64,000 nt of DNA, taken from assembly GCF_009687845.1 (NCBI RefSeq), contig NZ_BLAD01000060.1, forward strand, positions 53,577-117,576. The letters run 5' to 3'. This DNA is from Acrocarpospora corrugata. Its GTDB lineage: Bacteria; Actinomycetota; Actinomycetes; Streptosporangiales; Streptosporangiaceae. Made by a program: the position numbers and the translations under genes. The stretch's first letter is position 1; the number at the start of each line of letters is the position of its first letter. The notes beneath the pieces are model-generated. The model had not been told where the DNA came from, made no database searches, and saw only the letters and a program-made list of their open reading frames with translations. Below are positions 53,760 through 62,683 of this stretch, in pieces.

Positions 53760-53768
53760 GGTGACGGC

Positions 53769-54749
53769 ATGACCTGGCGACATTGATCCTCACCTGAGGC
53801 ACGGTTCACGCGAAGGCTCTACGCCTACGCGTTCCTCGCGGACTTCGTCCTGCTCTATCCGGTGTACGCGGTGCTGTTCACCGACGCCGGACTGTCGCCC
53901 GCGCAGATCTCCTCGCTCTTCGTCATCTGGTCGGTGACCGCGTTCGCGCTGGAGATCCCGTCCGGAGTGTGGGCGGACGTGTTCTCTCCCGAAGGTCATC
54001 GGCCGCGAGGGCGCCGTCAGCATGACGGCCATGCTGGCCGCCGTCGCGCTCGCCGCTCTCGTGCTGGCCGCCGGCGGCTACCCGGTCGTCGGCGCCGCCA
54101 GCGTGGCCGTCTGCCTGGCCGCCGCCACCCTGGCCCTGACCCTGCCGGAATCCCGCGCCCGGCCCGAGGAGCGGGAGACTTACGCCGCCGTCCTGCGCTC
54201 CGGCCTGGCCGAGGTGCGCGCCTCGCCCGGCCTGCGGCGCAGCCTGCTCCTGCTGGCGGTCATCATGGGCGCAGCCTCCCTCGACGAATATCTTCCGCTG
54301 CTCGCCGCCGGCACCGGCGTCGGCGCGGCCACGGTGCCCTGGCTCATGCTGACGCTGTTCGCCGCCTCCGCCGCGGGCGGCTGGCCGGCCGGGGCGTCCG
54401 CTGGACCGCCCCCGGCCTGGCCGCCGCCGCCGTCCTGCTCGCGGCCGGCGCGGCCTGGCGCACCCCGCTCGGGTTCGTGCTGGCCGCCGCCTACGGCATC
54501 GTCGAATGGGCCATCGCCGCGATGGAGGCCGCCCTGCAGGACGGCCTCGCCGACCGCTCCCGCGCCACCGTCACCTCCATGTCCGGCCTGGGCGCGGAGG
54601 TCTTCGCCGTGCTCGCCTTCGCCGGGTACGCCCTGGGCTCGGTGTGGGCCGCACCCTGGCTGCTGTTCACGCTGGCGGCGGTGCCGTACCTGCTGCTCGC
54701 GGTGGCCGTCAGGCGGGGACCGCGCGGACCCAGCCCCGATCCGGAGTGA
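53769..54749 (+). pseudogene. Decayed MFS transporter gene
   Basis: Pieces of one major facilitator superfamily transporter lie in two frames. ATG 53769 is followed by an in-frame stop after five codons. The same frame then gives RRLYAYAFLADFVLLYPVYAVLF to VWADVFS (first helices), after which the frame changes and a central stretch seems deleted. Another frame gives VIGREGAVSMTAMLAAVALAAL up to about 54385, then the first frame resumes (GVRWTAPGLAAAAVLLAAGA) to the stop at 54749. At least one nonsense, two frameshifts and one deletion make it a pseudogene. Its 3' end overlaps the convergent methyltransferase gene. Confidence 0.8.
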
Positions 54750-55395
54750 GGAAACCGGCGATGCTCAGCCCGGCCGCGTTCAGCGACGCCTCCAGGAAGT
54801 CGTCGTCCAGGCGCTTGCTGAGGAAGTAGTGCGTCCAGGTGCGCTCGCCCACCGTGTACCGCATGGTGGCGCCGAGCAGGCCGGGCCCCGGGCGCTGGAG
54901 GTCGGTCATCGCGACGGTGTGGCCGTCGCCGGCGTCGCGTTCGAACGGCTCGACCGTGTCGTACCACTCCGGCGGCTGCCGCTGCAGGATCACGCAGCCG
55001 TCCTGCGCGACGTGGCGGCGGCAGCCGCGCAGGAACGCCGCGCGCAGGTCGTCGTCGGCGGTCTCGATCACGTACGACATCAGCAGCACCACGTCGAAGA
55101 CCTCCGGCAGGGCCAGGTCCTGGATCGAGGACGCCACCGTCCTGGCCCCCTTGACGTGGCCGAGCATCTCCGGCGACTCGTCCACCGCGACCACCTCGTG
55201 GCCGAGCGCGAGCAGGCCGTGCGTCACCCGCCCGGTGCCCGCGCCGAGCTCCAGGATCCGCGCCCCGGCGGGGACCGCGCCGTGGATCAGCTCGGGTTCG
55301 CCGCGCGGCTGGAGCGTCGCGTAGTAGTCGACGGCGCAGCCGTCAGGGGTGATGGGTCCCGGTCCAGTGCCGTGATAGATGGGTTCTGAGGTCAT
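54709..55395 (-). CDS. Class I SAM-dependent methyltransferase
   Basis: 228 residues. Motif I ILELGAGTGRVTHGLL, motif II acidic VVAVDESPEML, then DVVLLMSYVIE and GCVILQRQPPEWY (motif IV-like). The substrate is unknown. It overlaps the decayed transporter gene by 41 bp tail-to-tail and lies 18 bp downstream of an acetyltransferase gene in the same direction, so the two are probably co-transcribed. Confidence 0.9.
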   Translation of the reverse strand: MTSEPIYHGTGPGPITPDGCAVDYYATLQPRGEPELIHGAVPAGARILELGAGTGRVTHGLLALGHEVVAVDESPEMLGHVKGARTVASSIQDLALPEVFDVVLLMSYVIETADDDLRAAFLRGCRRHVAQDGCVILQRQPPEWYDTVEPFERDAGDGHTVAMTDLQRPGPGLLGATMRYTVGERTWTHYFLSKRLDDDFLEASLNAAGLSIAGFLTPDRGWVRAVPA

Positions 55396-55413
55396 CTGCC
55401 CATCCTGCCCCGA

Positions 55414-55920
55414 TCAAGGGCGGATCGCGGAGAACAGCACCTGATCGTGCCAGCGGCCGTCCCGCCACTGGGCGTGGCGCAGGGTGCCCTCCCTGGTGAA
55501 GCCCGCCTTCTCCAGGGCGCGCTGCTCGGCGAAGTTGCCCGCGTCGGTGAAGGACTGCACCCGCTCGGCCCTGGTGTGCGCGAACAGGTAGGCGACCAGC
55601 TGCCGCTGCGCCTCCGACCCCGCGCCCTTGCCGCGGAAGTCGGCGAACACGCAGATGCCGATGGTCCAGCACCAGGAGGTCGCGTCCGGGCCCCAGGAGT
55701 TCATCCACCAGGTCACCCAGCCGCCCGGCTGGCCGTCGGCGTCGATGGTGAGGCGGCCGGAGTCGTGCCCGAGCAGGCCGTTCTCGGCGAACTCGCGGCG
55801 CAGGCTGTGCGAGGTCCGGTGGCCGAACCACTGGAACTCGCCGGTGCCCTCCGGTGTGGTGCGTTCCCGGTCGAAGACGTCAAGATCCATCACTCGGACC
55901 GGCCGAAGTGTGACCCGCAT
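55414..55920 (-). CDS. GNAT-family N-acetyltransferase (RimJ/RimL type)
   Basis: 168 residues. The start RVTLRPVRVMDLDVFDR and the acetyl-CoA loop CVFADFRGKGAGSEAQRQLVAYLF (R/Q-x-x-G-x-G/A), followed by FTDAGNFAEQRALEKAGFTREGTLR, are typical of this family. It acetylates an amine on a small molecule or protein N-terminus; the target is unknown. It is followed by the methyltransferase gene. Confidence 0.9.
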   Translation of the reverse strand: MRVTLRPVRVMDLDVFDRERTTPEGTGEFQWFGHRTSHSLRREFAENGLLGHDSGRLTIDADGQPGGWVTWWMNSWGPDATSWCWTIGICVFADFRGKGAGSEAQRQLVAYLFAHTRAERVQSFTDAGNFAEQRALEKAGFTREGTLRHAQWRDGRWHDQVLFSAIRP

Positions 55921-55965
55921 CGATGGCTCCTCTGTGCGTTCGCGTCAGCCGTACAGGATAAGCCG

Positions 55966-56601
55966 TCAGGGTGCGGCACGCGTCAGGTAGGCGCCGAAAC
56001 CGCTCTCCAGGAGGTCGAAGCCGGCGTTCGCCGTGGTGACCGCGTCGGGGTAGATCTCGTCCGCCGGTTCGCCGTCGACGAGCCTGCGGGTGTTAGTGAC
56101 CTGAAGGCGGCGCCACAGCGCGGTCAGCTGGCCGGCCGCGATGCCGGCCCGCGGGTCGCCGGGGGACTCGGCCTCCATCAGGCGCGCCAGGCGTTCCTCG
56201 GCGAAGACCTGGATCATGTACAGCCGGGCCATCAGCGACGGGGTCCGCCTGATCAGGTACATCAGCTCCTGGACCGCCGGACGGTCGTCGAGCCCCGTGT
56301 CGGCGCTGCGGCGCTCCAGCCGCTCCAGGAAGGCGCGGCGGAAGGCGGCCACGACCGGCTCGCCGGGGCGGCGGCCGCCCAGGATCTCGGCGGCGTCGCT
56401 GTTCAGCTGCTCCTCCATGGGGGCGAGCACGAGGTCCTCCTTGGTCGGGAAGTAATTGAAGACCGTCATCTTGGAGACCTGGGCGGCGGCGGCGACCTCG
56501 GCGACGGAGACGGCGTCGAAACCCCGCTCCAGGAACAGCGCCAGCGCGGTCTCGTGGATGGCGCGCCTGGTCAGGAGCTTCTTCTGTTCGCGGAGGCCCA
56601 T
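55966..56601 (-). CDS. TetR-family transcriptional regulator
   Basis: 211 residues. The HTH is ALALFLERGFDAVSVAEVAAAAQVSKMTVFNYFPTKEDLV (split here: helices 1-3 and the FNYF recognition end). The C-terminal ligand domain is helical. It is divergent from the DHA2 efflux gene with only 65 bp between, the classic repressor/efflux arrangement, so it probably represses that pump and itself and is released by a substrate. Confidence 0.94.
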   Translation of the reverse strand: MGLREQKKLLTRRAIHETALALFLERGFDAVSVAEVAAAAQVSKMTVFNYFPTKEDLVLAPMEEQLNSDAAEILGGRRPGEPVVAAFRRAFLERLERRSADTGLDDRPAVQELMYLIRRTPSLMARLYMIQVFAEERLARLMEAESPGDPRAGIAAGQLTALWRRLQVTNTRRLVDGEPADEIYPDAVTTANAGFDLLESGFGAYLTRAAP

Positions 56602-56666
56602 GGGACCGAGACTATCAACCGGTCTAAATATTGACTCAGTACAAATTTGGACTCAGTCTTGTTCTC
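56602..56666. promoter_or_regulatory. Divergent promoter/operator region of the TetR-efflux pair
   Basis: The 65-bp gap is AT-rich and contains the direct repeat GACTCAGT at 56633-56640 and 56650-56657 (17 bp apart), plus ACCGGT nearby. TTGACT overlaps the first copy and could be a -35 for the pump gene. A likely TetR operator. Confidence 0.5.
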
Positions 56667-58070
56667 GTGACGGAGACGCGGAAGAAACTCGCCATGGCCG
56701 GGTGCCTGCTGACGCTGGTGCTGGCCATCCTCGACCAGAACATCGTGACCACCGCGGCCTGGTCGATCGTGACCGACCTCGACCCCGCGCACGGCCTCGA
56801 ACGCCTGCCGTGGCTGGTCACCGCGTACGCGCTGGCCGCCACGGCCGCCCTCCCGCTGTACGGGAAACTCTGCGACGTGTACGGCGCGAAGATCGTCTAC
56901 ATGGGCGCGGTCGGCCTTTTCGTGGCCGGCTCCCTGCTGTGCGGGGCAGCCGCCGACATGACCTGGCTGATCGCGGCCCGCGCGGTCCAGGGCCTGGGCG
57001 GCGGCGGCCTGATGAGCGTCACCCTGGTGGTATTCGCGCATCTGGTCCCCCCTCAGCAGCGGGCCGGCTCGGCGGGCGCGGGCGGCGTGCTGGCCGGGCT
57101 CGGGATGGTGGCGGGACCGCTGCTGGGCGGGCTGCTGGCGGAGCACCTCGGCTGGCGCTGGATCTTCCTCGGCAACCTGCCGCTCGGGCTGCTGGTCCTG
57201 CTCACCGCCGCCGGGCTGCGCCTGTCCGACGGCGGCCTCCGGCACCGCATCGACTACCCGGGCGCGGCCATCTTCGCGGCGGCGGCCACCGGCCTGCTGC
57301 TGGCCACCGAATGGGGCGGCGACGAGCACGCCTGGACATCCCCCACCATCCTCACCCTCGGCGCGGTCACGCTCGTGCTGGTGGCGGCCTTCGCCCGGCG
57401 CGAGCTCACCGCGCCAGAACCGATCGTGCCGCTCGACCTGTTCCGCGACCGGGTGATGCGGATGGCCGTGCCCGTGCAGTTCCTGACCGGCTTCGCGATG
57501 ATCGGCTCGGTACTGTTCGCGATCATCTACCTGCGCGCCGCCCGGGGCGTGGCCGCAGCCGACTCCGGCCTCTACCTGATCCCGATGGCGGCCGGCATGG
57601 CCCTGTCCGGCCTGGTCTCCGGCCGGGCCATCGGCCGGGGCGCGCCGCCGCGCACCTTCCTGCTGGCCGGGCTCGCCATGTCCGCGCTGGCCATGCTCCT
57701 GCTCGGGCTGCTGCGCCTGGACACCCCGCTGTGGATCCTCGATCTCGACCTGGCCCTGCTCGGCGCGGGCTTCGGCCAGTCGCTCGGCATCCTCATCATG
57801 CTCGTCCAGAACTCGGTCCCGGTCGACCGGCTCGGCGTGGCCATCACCTCGATCCGGTTCGTCCAGACGCTGGGCATCTCCCTCGGCTCCGCCGTCTTCG
57901 GCCTCATCCTGGACCGGGTGAGCTCCGCCAGCCTCCCGTCCGGCGCGCCGGCCGCCGTCGTGGCGGGCGTGGACGCCGTCTTCCTGACCGCGGCCGCGAT
58001 CATGCTCGCCGCCCTGGCCACGGCCGCGTACGGCTGGCGCGCCAGGGAAACTGTCAGTGGCAGCTCCTAG
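56667..58070 (+). CDS. DHA2-family MFS multidrug efflux transporter
   Basis: About 467 residues with some 13-14 membrane helices. Motifs: DQNIVTTAAWSIVTDL in helix 1 (motif D1-like), LYGKLCDVYGAKIVYMG (motif A), RAVQGLGGGGLMSVTLVV (motif B) and GVLAGLGMVAGPLLGGLLAEHLGWRWIF (motif C, typical of antiporters). It should expel a drug-like compound using the proton gradient. GTG 56667 (VTETRKKLAM) is chosen as the first start before helix 1; an upstream TTG at 56631 falls in the operator. No ribosome site is visible, so translation may be leaderless. Confidence 0.92.
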   Translation: MTETRKKLAMAGCLLTLVLAILDQNIVTTAAWSIVTDLDPAHGLERLPWLVTAYALAATAALPLYGKLCDVYGAKIVYMGAVGLFVAGSLLCGAAADMTWLIAARAVQGLGGGGLMSVTLVVFAHLVPPQQRAGSAGAGGVLAGLGMVAGPLLGGLLAEHLGWRWIFLGNLPLGLLVLLTAAGLRLSDGGLRHRIDYPGAAIFAAAATGLLLATEWGGDEHAWTSPTILTLGAVTLVLVAAFARRELTAPEPIVPLDLFRDRVMRMAVPVQFLTGFAMIGSVLFAIIYLRAARGVAAADSGLYLIPMAAGMALSGLVSGRAIGRGAPPRTFLLAGLAMSALAMLLLGLLRLDTPLWILDLDLALLGAGFGQSLGILIMLVQNSVPVDRLGVAITSIRFVQTLGISLGSAVFGLILDRVSSASLPSGAPAAVVAGVDAVFLTAAAIMLAALATAAYGWRARETVSGSS

Positions 58071-58109
58071 GGTGACGGGCGTCAGCGGTTCACGGACTGG
58101 GGGAGAGGC

Positions 58110-58394
58110 ATGATCATCGTCGCCGGGAAGCTCTACGTCGATCCGGGCGCGCGGGAGGCGTATCTGGCCGGGTGCCAGCTCCTCGTCGAGGAGGCCAGGC
58201 GCACGCCCGGGTGCCTGGACTTCGCGATGGCCGCCGACGCGCTCGAACCCGGCCGGATCAACGTGTTCGAGCGGTGGGACTCGGACGAGGCGCTGGAGAA
58301 GTTCCGGGGCGACGGGCCCGACCCTGGGCAGCTCGCCGAGATCCGGGGCGCGGAGGTGGCCCGCTACCGCATCTCGGCGGTGGAGGACGCCTGA
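58110..58394 (+). CDS. ABM-domain monooxygenase
   Basis: 94 residues of the antibiotic-biosynthesis-monooxygenase/YgiN type: MIIVAGKLYVDPGAREAYLA, PGCLDFAMAAD, INVFERWDSDEALEKF. Such dimeric ferredoxin-fold enzymes oxidise quinols or polyketide-like aromatics without a cofactor. GGGAGAGG precedes ATG 58110. It lies 39 bp after the efflux gene in the same direction and may be co-expressed. It converges on the monooxygenase-hemerythrin gene with 2 bp between. Confidence 0.9.
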   Translation: MIIVAGKLYVDPGAREAYLAGCQLLVEEARRTPGCLDFAMAADALEPGRINVFERWDSDEALEKFRGDGPDPGQLAEIRGAEVARYRISAVEDA

Positions 58395-58396
58395 CC

Positions 58397-60028
58397 CTAG
58401 ATATCGAGACCCAGCCGGGCGAGCGGCTCGACCAGTTCCTCCTCCTCGTAGGCGAGATGCGAGAGCAGGACCTCCGACAGCAGGTCGACCTGGTCGCGGA
58501 CCGCGTTCAGCCCGGCGGGGTCCTCGATCATCGCCACCAGCGCCGCGTCCAGGCCGGTCAGGATGTCGGCCACGACCTCGTGCTCCTGCTCCAGGCGCTC
58601 GACGACGGGGACCAGCGACGCGTCGGCCGTCGCCAGCGCCGGAAACATGTGCGCGTCCTCGATGCTGTGGTGCGCGGTCAGGATCCGGCAGTAGGACGCG
58701 CAGAAGCTGCCCAGCGTCCAGTAGTTCTGCCGCATGGTCATCTCATTGATCAGCGACCGCAGCGCGGCGGCCTCACTCCGCCCGTCCGCGACCTGCTCCA
58801 GCGCGTCCCTGATCTGGGTCAACTCGTGCCGCAGATGATCGTGAATCTGAACCAGCCGCCGCCCGTTCGCCCGCTGCCGCGCGCTGAGCGCGCCCATATC
58901 CCGCTTCGGCAACCGCGGCCGACTGGCCTCGTCCAGCCCGCGAATCGCCGGCCGAGCGGCCTTGCCCGACCTGTAGGTCGGCCGGGCGGTCTCGTCCAGC
59001 TCGTTGGTCGTCGGTCGGCTCGCCTGGTCGGACCCGTGGGTCGTCGGCCGGGCGGCTTCGTCCAGCTCGTGGGTTGTCGGTCGGCTGGCCTCGTCCGACC
59101 CGTGGATTCGCGCCGCGCCCGGAGGTGCCGGTGTCTCCGGCCCCGGACGTTCCCGGTCGACGAGCTCCCGGACAGCCGGCGCGACCTCGCCCGCGAACGT
59201 CCGCAGCGTGTGCTCGTCACCGGCCGACAGGACGAAGACGCTGAAGCCGTGGCTCAGGGTCAGCTCGGCCAGCTGCTCGGCCCACTGCGCGGGCGTACCG
59301 TCCAGGAACCCCGCCGACGACATCGACGAGAACCGTCCCGACACGTTGTAGACCCGCCGCACGTCCCCCGGATCCCGCCCGGCGTCCTCGGCGGCGATGT
59401 CCACGATCTTCGTCATCCCGGCCAGCTCCTCCGGCGCCGCGTACCCCGACGAAGGCACCCACCCGTCGGCCAGCCGCCCGCTCAGCTCCAGCATCCGCCG
59501 CTTGTACGCCCCCAGCCACACCCCGATCGCGTGCGGCGGGAACGGTCCCGGCCGCGCACCGTCCAGCCGGTAGTGCGCGCCGCCGAACACCACCGGCTCA
59601 CCCGGCGTCCACAACGCCCGCAGCACGCCGATCGCCTCCGCCACCGCGTCCATCGCCTCGCCGGGCGAACGCGCGGGCCCGCCCATCGCATGGACCCCGT
59701 TCGCGAACGCCCCCGCCCCCAACCCGATCTCGACCCGCCCGCCACTGAGAATGTCCAGCGAGGCGGCCCCCCGGGCCAGCACCGCGGGCGGCCGCAACGG
59801 AAGATTGATCACATCCGGGAACAGCCGGATCCGCGTGGTCCGCGCCGCCAGCACCGGCAGCAACATCCAGGCGTCCAGAAACGCCGGCTGGTATGGATGA
59901 TCCTGCACACCCAGAATGTCGAGCCCCAGCTCCTCCGCCGTCACCGCCTGCCGGACCAACCGCTCGGCGTCGGCCGCCTTGGGCACCAGCCCGGCCCCGA
60001 ACCACAGCTCATGCCCGAAATCACCCAT
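58397..60028 (-). CDS. Luciferase-like monooxygenase fused to a hemerythrin (HHE) domain
   Basis: 543 residues in two parts. Residues about 1-300 form an LLM-class flavin- or F420-dependent monooxygenase: [59 protein letters not shown] and [25 protein letters not shown] repetitive linker of about 60 residues follows (units like [11 protein letters not shown]). Residues about 380-543 are a helical hemerythrin-like domain with metal-type His/Glu positions ([47 protein letters not shown]), which in relatives holds a di-iron site that binds or senses O2. ATG 60028 overlaps the HxlR stop by 8 bp; a longer frame starts at 60061. Translation is coupled to the HxlR gene. Confidence 0.88.
   Translation of the reverse strand: MGDFGHELWFGAGLVPKAADAERLVRQAVTAEELGLDILGVQDHPYQPAFLDAWMLLPVLAARTTRIRLFPDVINLPLRPPAVLARGAASLDILSGGRVEIGLGAGAFANGVHAMGGPARSPGEAMDAVAEAIGVLRALWTPGEPVVFGGAHYRLDGARPGPFPPHAIGVWLGAYKRRMLELSGRLADGWVPSSGYAAPEELAGMTKIVDIAAEDAGRDPGDVRRVYNVSGRFSSMSSAGFLDGTPAQWAEQLAELTLSHGFSVFVLSAGDEHTLRTFAGEVAPAVRELVDRERPGPETPAPPGAARIHGSDEASRPTTHELDEAARPTTHGSDQASRPTTNELDETARPTYRSGKAARPAIRGLDEASRPRLPKRDMGALSARQRANGRRLVQIHDHLRHELTQIRDALEQVADGRSEAAALRSLINEMTMRQNYWTLGSFCASYCRILTAHHSIEDAHMFPALATADASLVPVVERLEQEHEVVADILTGLDAALVAMIEDPAGLNAVRDQVDLLSEVLLSHLAYEEEELVEPLARLGLDI
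58918..59103. repeat. 33-bp/66-bp tandem repeats coding the fusion linker
   Basis: About five to six 33-bp units, arranged as alternating pairs (66-bp period), code for 11-residue repeats such as [11 protein letters not shown] in the monooxygenase-hemerythrin fusion. Confidence 0.75.
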
Positions 60029-60362
60029 CAGCCCGCGTCCCTTCCCCGATCCACCGTTCACCCCATGCGATCAACGGCCGCAGCGCGTCCACCAGCTCCG
60101 CGCCCTTGCCCGTCAGTGTGTACGTGATCTGCACCGGCGTACTCGGCACGACCACCCGCTCCACCAGCCCCTCGGCGTCCAGCTCCCGAAGCCGCTGCGC
60201 CAGCAGCCGCTCCGAGATCCCCGGCACCGCCGCCAGGAACTCGCTGTACCGGGTGGCACCACGCTCGGCCGCCAGCAGGATCGCGCCGTTCCAGCGCCGC
60301 CCGGCCAGCTCCACGGTGATCTGGAAGGCCGGGCAGTGCCGCTCAGGATCAACCGCACTCAT
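60021..60362 (-). CDS. HxlR-family transcriptional regulator
   Basis: 113 residues with a winged HTH of the HxlR type: [20 protein letters not shown] (conserved single Cys near the N-terminus and W), [20 protein letters not shown] and [14 protein letters not shown], then the wing [10 protein letters not shown]. HxlR members often sense quinones, aldehydes or oxidants through this Cys. It precedes and is coupled to the monooxygenase-hemerythrin fusion gene, which it probably controls. Confidence 0.93.
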   Translation of the reverse strand: MSAVDPERHCPAFQITVELAGRRWNGAILLAAERGATRYSEFLAAVPGISERLLAQRLRELDAEGLVERVVVPSTPVQITYTLTGKGAELVDALRPLIAWGERWIGEGTRADG

Positions 60363-60366
60363 AGTA

Positions 60367-60377
60367 GGTAACTTACC
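60367..60377. promoter_or_regulatory. Palindrome upstream of hxlR-type gene
   Basis: GGTAACTTACC is a palindrome around a central C, 4 bp before the regulator's start codon and in the region between divergent genes. A candidate autoregulatory operator. Confidence 0.45.
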
Positions 60378-60438
60378 AGAAGGAAGTTGCCGCCCATGTC
60401 ACGATAGAACTGGATCAACACACCATCGAGGGGGCCCC

Positions 60439-60738
60439 ATGTCCGTCCTGATCGCCTTCAGCGTCACTCCGATCGGCACCGGTGAGAACGTCGGCGAACT
60501 CGTCGCCGAAGCCGTCCGCGTGGTCCGCGCCTCCGGCCTGCCCAACCACACCGACGCCATGTTCACCACCATCGAGGCCCCCACCTGGAACGAGGCCATG
60601 ACCGTCGTCCACGCCGCGGTAGCAGCCGTCGAGGCCCGCTCCCCACGCGTCAGCCTGGTCCTCAAAGCCGACATCCGCCCCAGCGAGCCCAACAGAATCA
60701 CCACAAAAGTGAACTCCATCGAACACCACCTGGCTTAA
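60439..60738 (+). CDS. MTH1187-family thiamine-binding-type protein
   Basis: 99 residues of the MTH1187/YkoF-like (Thiamine_BP) ferredoxin-like fold: [35 protein letters not shown] (split), the conserved FTTIEAP and [20 protein letters not shown]. Members bind thiamine or related ligands and form tetramers; a clear enzymatic role is not known. GAGGGGG precedes ATG 60439. It is divergent from the HxlR gene. Confidence 0.88.
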   Translation: MSVLIAFSVTPIGTGENVGELVAEAVRVVRASGLPNHTDAMFTTIEAPTWNEAMTVVHAAVAAVEARSPRVSLVLKADIRPSEPNRITTKVNSIEHHLA

Positions 60739-60759
60739 ACCCCTACCAACAGAACGGAC

Positions 60760-61055
60760 CGCGCCTTTTTGGCACCAGTGCGATGTGGCCACATCAACGG
60801 CCTGGGCCAACAGCTCGCCGGTGGGCCACGCCTCTTTGGTGTCGGTGTGCTGGGGCTATATCCACGGCTGGGTCAGCTGTTCGCCGGTGGTCGCGCTTCT
60901 TTGGTGCCGTGTGGTGGGGCCGCACTATGGCCTGGGCCAACAGCTCGCCGGTGGGCTGCGACCCTTTGGTGTCGGTGCTGGGGCCACATCTTCGGCTGGG
61001 TCAGTTGTTCGCCGGTGGGTCGCGCCTCTTTGGTGCCGGTTGGATGAGGGCTATA
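60760..61055. repeat. About four and a half tandem copies of a 65-bp repeat
   Basis: The unit contains GGGCCAACAGCTCGCCGGTG or GGGTCAGCTGTTCGCCGGTG followed by CTCTTTGGTG and TGGGGC. Unit anchors are at 60801, 60867, 60931 and 60995. Copies 1 and 3, and copies 2 and 4, resemble each other most, so there is a 130-bp higher-order period. Short reading frames cross the array, but equivalent copies fall in different frames, which argues against coding. It fills most of the roughly 410-bp gap between 60738 and 61150. Confidence 0.8.
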
Positions 61056-61149
61056 AACCCGCGTTAACGGCACCGGATTATGGCGAGCAGCCTGGCGGAG
61101 TCTCCCGGCCCGATGGAGTGGACGCTGCCCCACATCAATGTGAGTCCTA

Positions 61150-62106
61150 CTAGAACTCGCGCACATATCTGCTGTGCTTGTGCTCCTCTACGAAGCCGGC
61201 AGCTCGGTAGAGGCTGAGCGCGCCGGTGGGGTTGTCGGTGTCGACGACGAGCATGACCCGGCTGAAGCCCTGGGTCTTGGCCTCCGTCAGAGTCGCGCGC
61301 ATCAGGGCGCCGGCCACGCCGCGCTTGCGCCAGGCCCGCAGTGTGCCGATCGTGGAGATCCATGCCTCCCGGTGGCCCGTCGCGACGGTGTCGGCCTCGA
61401 AGTAATGCGTGAGCAGGATGGCCGCGACCTGCGCGTCGGCGATGGCCAGGAAGGACAGGTCGGGACGGAACGAGCGCGTCCCGGTGTACCCCTGCCGCCA
61501 CGACTCCTCGGTTTGCCGGGCGCTGCCCCAGTTGTCGGCGAAGGATTCGTTGCGCACATCGCGCGCCTCGGCGTCGTACGCGAAATCGAAGCCGGTGACG
61601 CGGATTCCCTCGGGGATCGCCACGTCCGGGACATCGTCCGCCAGGTCACGTCGCATGACGAAGAACCAGCGCTGCGGCGTGTACCCCTCGTGCTCGAACA
61701 GAGCCGCCTTGCCGGGATTGCGTTCGCTGACGTCGACGTGCAGCTCCACGGGCCGCCCCGGATAGCGCGCCTCGCTCAGCCGCGGCGCGGTCTGCAGCGC
61801 CCATCGGGTCAGCTCACGACCGACGCCGCGCCGCCGGTACGCCGGATGTGCCACGCCCTCGAAGAACATGCGGTGCGACGGATCGCCGCTGGGCCCACAT
61901 CGCAGCAGGCCCACGGCGACCAGCACGTCGCCGTCCCACACCGCGCGAGTGCCGCCTTCGACGTCGACCAGCGAATCGCCGAGCTGCTCGGCGAGATCGC
62001 CGGCATCGTAGCGTTCGCCGGTCTTGTCCACGATCTCCGCCGCATCCACCAAAGCGGCCCAGGCGCCCACGTCTTCGGACCGCAGCGACTCCCAGCGCAG
62101 GCTCAT
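61150..62106 (-). CDS. Double GNAT acetyltransferase
   Basis: 318 residues with two GNAT folds in tandem, the layout of mycothiol synthase (MshD) and related enzymes. The first acetyl-CoA loop is AYRRRGVGRELTRWAL (about 100) and the second AWRKRGVAGALMRATLTEA (about 260), followed by VDTDNPTGALSLYRAAGF. The active second half has the better motif. It is probably a relative of MshD with a different substrate. ATG 62106 (MSLRWESL) is preferred; the frame is open to 62136. The adjacent repeat array lies downstream of it. Confidence 0.86.
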   Translation of the reverse strand: MSLRWESLRSEDVGAWAALVDAAEIVDKTGERYDAGDLAEQLGDSLVDVEGGTRAVWDGDVLVAVGLLRCGPSGDPSHRMFFEGVAHPAYRRRGVGRELTRWALQTAPRLSEARYPGRPVELHVDVSERNPGKAALFEHEGYTPQRWFFVMRRDLADDVPDVAIPEGIRVTGFDFAYDAEARDVRNESFADNWGSARQTEESWRQGYTGTRSFRPDLSFLAIADAQVAAILLTHYFEADTVATGHREAWISTIGTLRAWRKRGVAGALMRATLTEAKTQGFSRVMLVVDTDNPTGALSLYRAAGFVEEHKHSRYVREF

Positions 62107-62149
62107 GATTCCGCTCACGACCGGGAGCATATGCATCGGCGGAGAACGC

Positions 62150-62607
62150 CCACCACCGGGTTTTCGGTCGCCGCCGCCGGGCTGCCGCCGGCCTTCGTGC
62201 TCACCCCCGGGCAGGCCGCCGGCTGCCCGCGGTTCATCACCGTCCTGGACAAGATCCGCGTCCCCGGCCGGGTAGGCCGGGCCTCGGACCCGCCCCTGCC
62301 GCGGTGGCCGGCGACAAGGCCTACTCCTCCAAGGCCACCGTGCCTACCTGCGCCGCCGCCAGATCACGGCGGTCATCCGGAGAAGACCGATCAGCGGGCC
62401 AACCGGAAGAGGAGGGTTCAGTCGGCGGGCGGCCCCATCGGCTTCGATCCGGAGCGCTACCAGCAGCGCAATACCGTCGAACGCTGTTTCCAGAAGATCA
62501 AGACATGGCGCGGATTAGCCACCCGCTACGACAAGGCCCCGGAAAGCTACGAGGCCGGACTCCACCTCCGGGGCTCGTGGCTGAAGCTCCTCACCTCAAC
62601 AACATGA
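62150..62607 (+). pseudogene. Remnant of an IS5-family DDE transposase
   Basis: Fragments in at least three frames match a typical IS5-type transposase C-terminal half: FVLTPGQAAGCPRFITVLDKIRV, then VAGDKAYSSKA (the second catalytic Asp), AYLRRRQITAVI and, in another frame, GFDPERYQQRNTVERCFQKI with KTWRGLATRYDK (catalytic Glu in NTVERCF). The N-terminal half and the terminal repeats are not found. A dead insertion. Confidence 0.82.
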
Positions 62608-62683
62608 TTTGAACCTCGAACAGCTCCTAACCGCCTCCCCGGACACGTGGGCACTATCCGCCCTGCGTCCGGATGGATCCCCA

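Noticed and set aside
58172..60127. 651-codon plus-strand frame opposite the monooxygenase-hemerythrin gene
   Set aside because: Repeats of PVGRPGG type are the antisense reading of the linker repeat; no independent support.
60760..61055. CRISPR array
   Set aside because: Units are about 65 bp, adjacent and diverged, without the alternating short repeat and unique spacer pattern; no cas genes.
60769..61153. Short protein genes within the tandem repeat
   Set aside because: Repeat copies fall in different frames and no ribosome site or start fits.
62150..62607. Intact insertion sequence
   Set aside because: Transposase pieces are in several frames, the N-terminal half is missing and no terminal inverted repeats were found.
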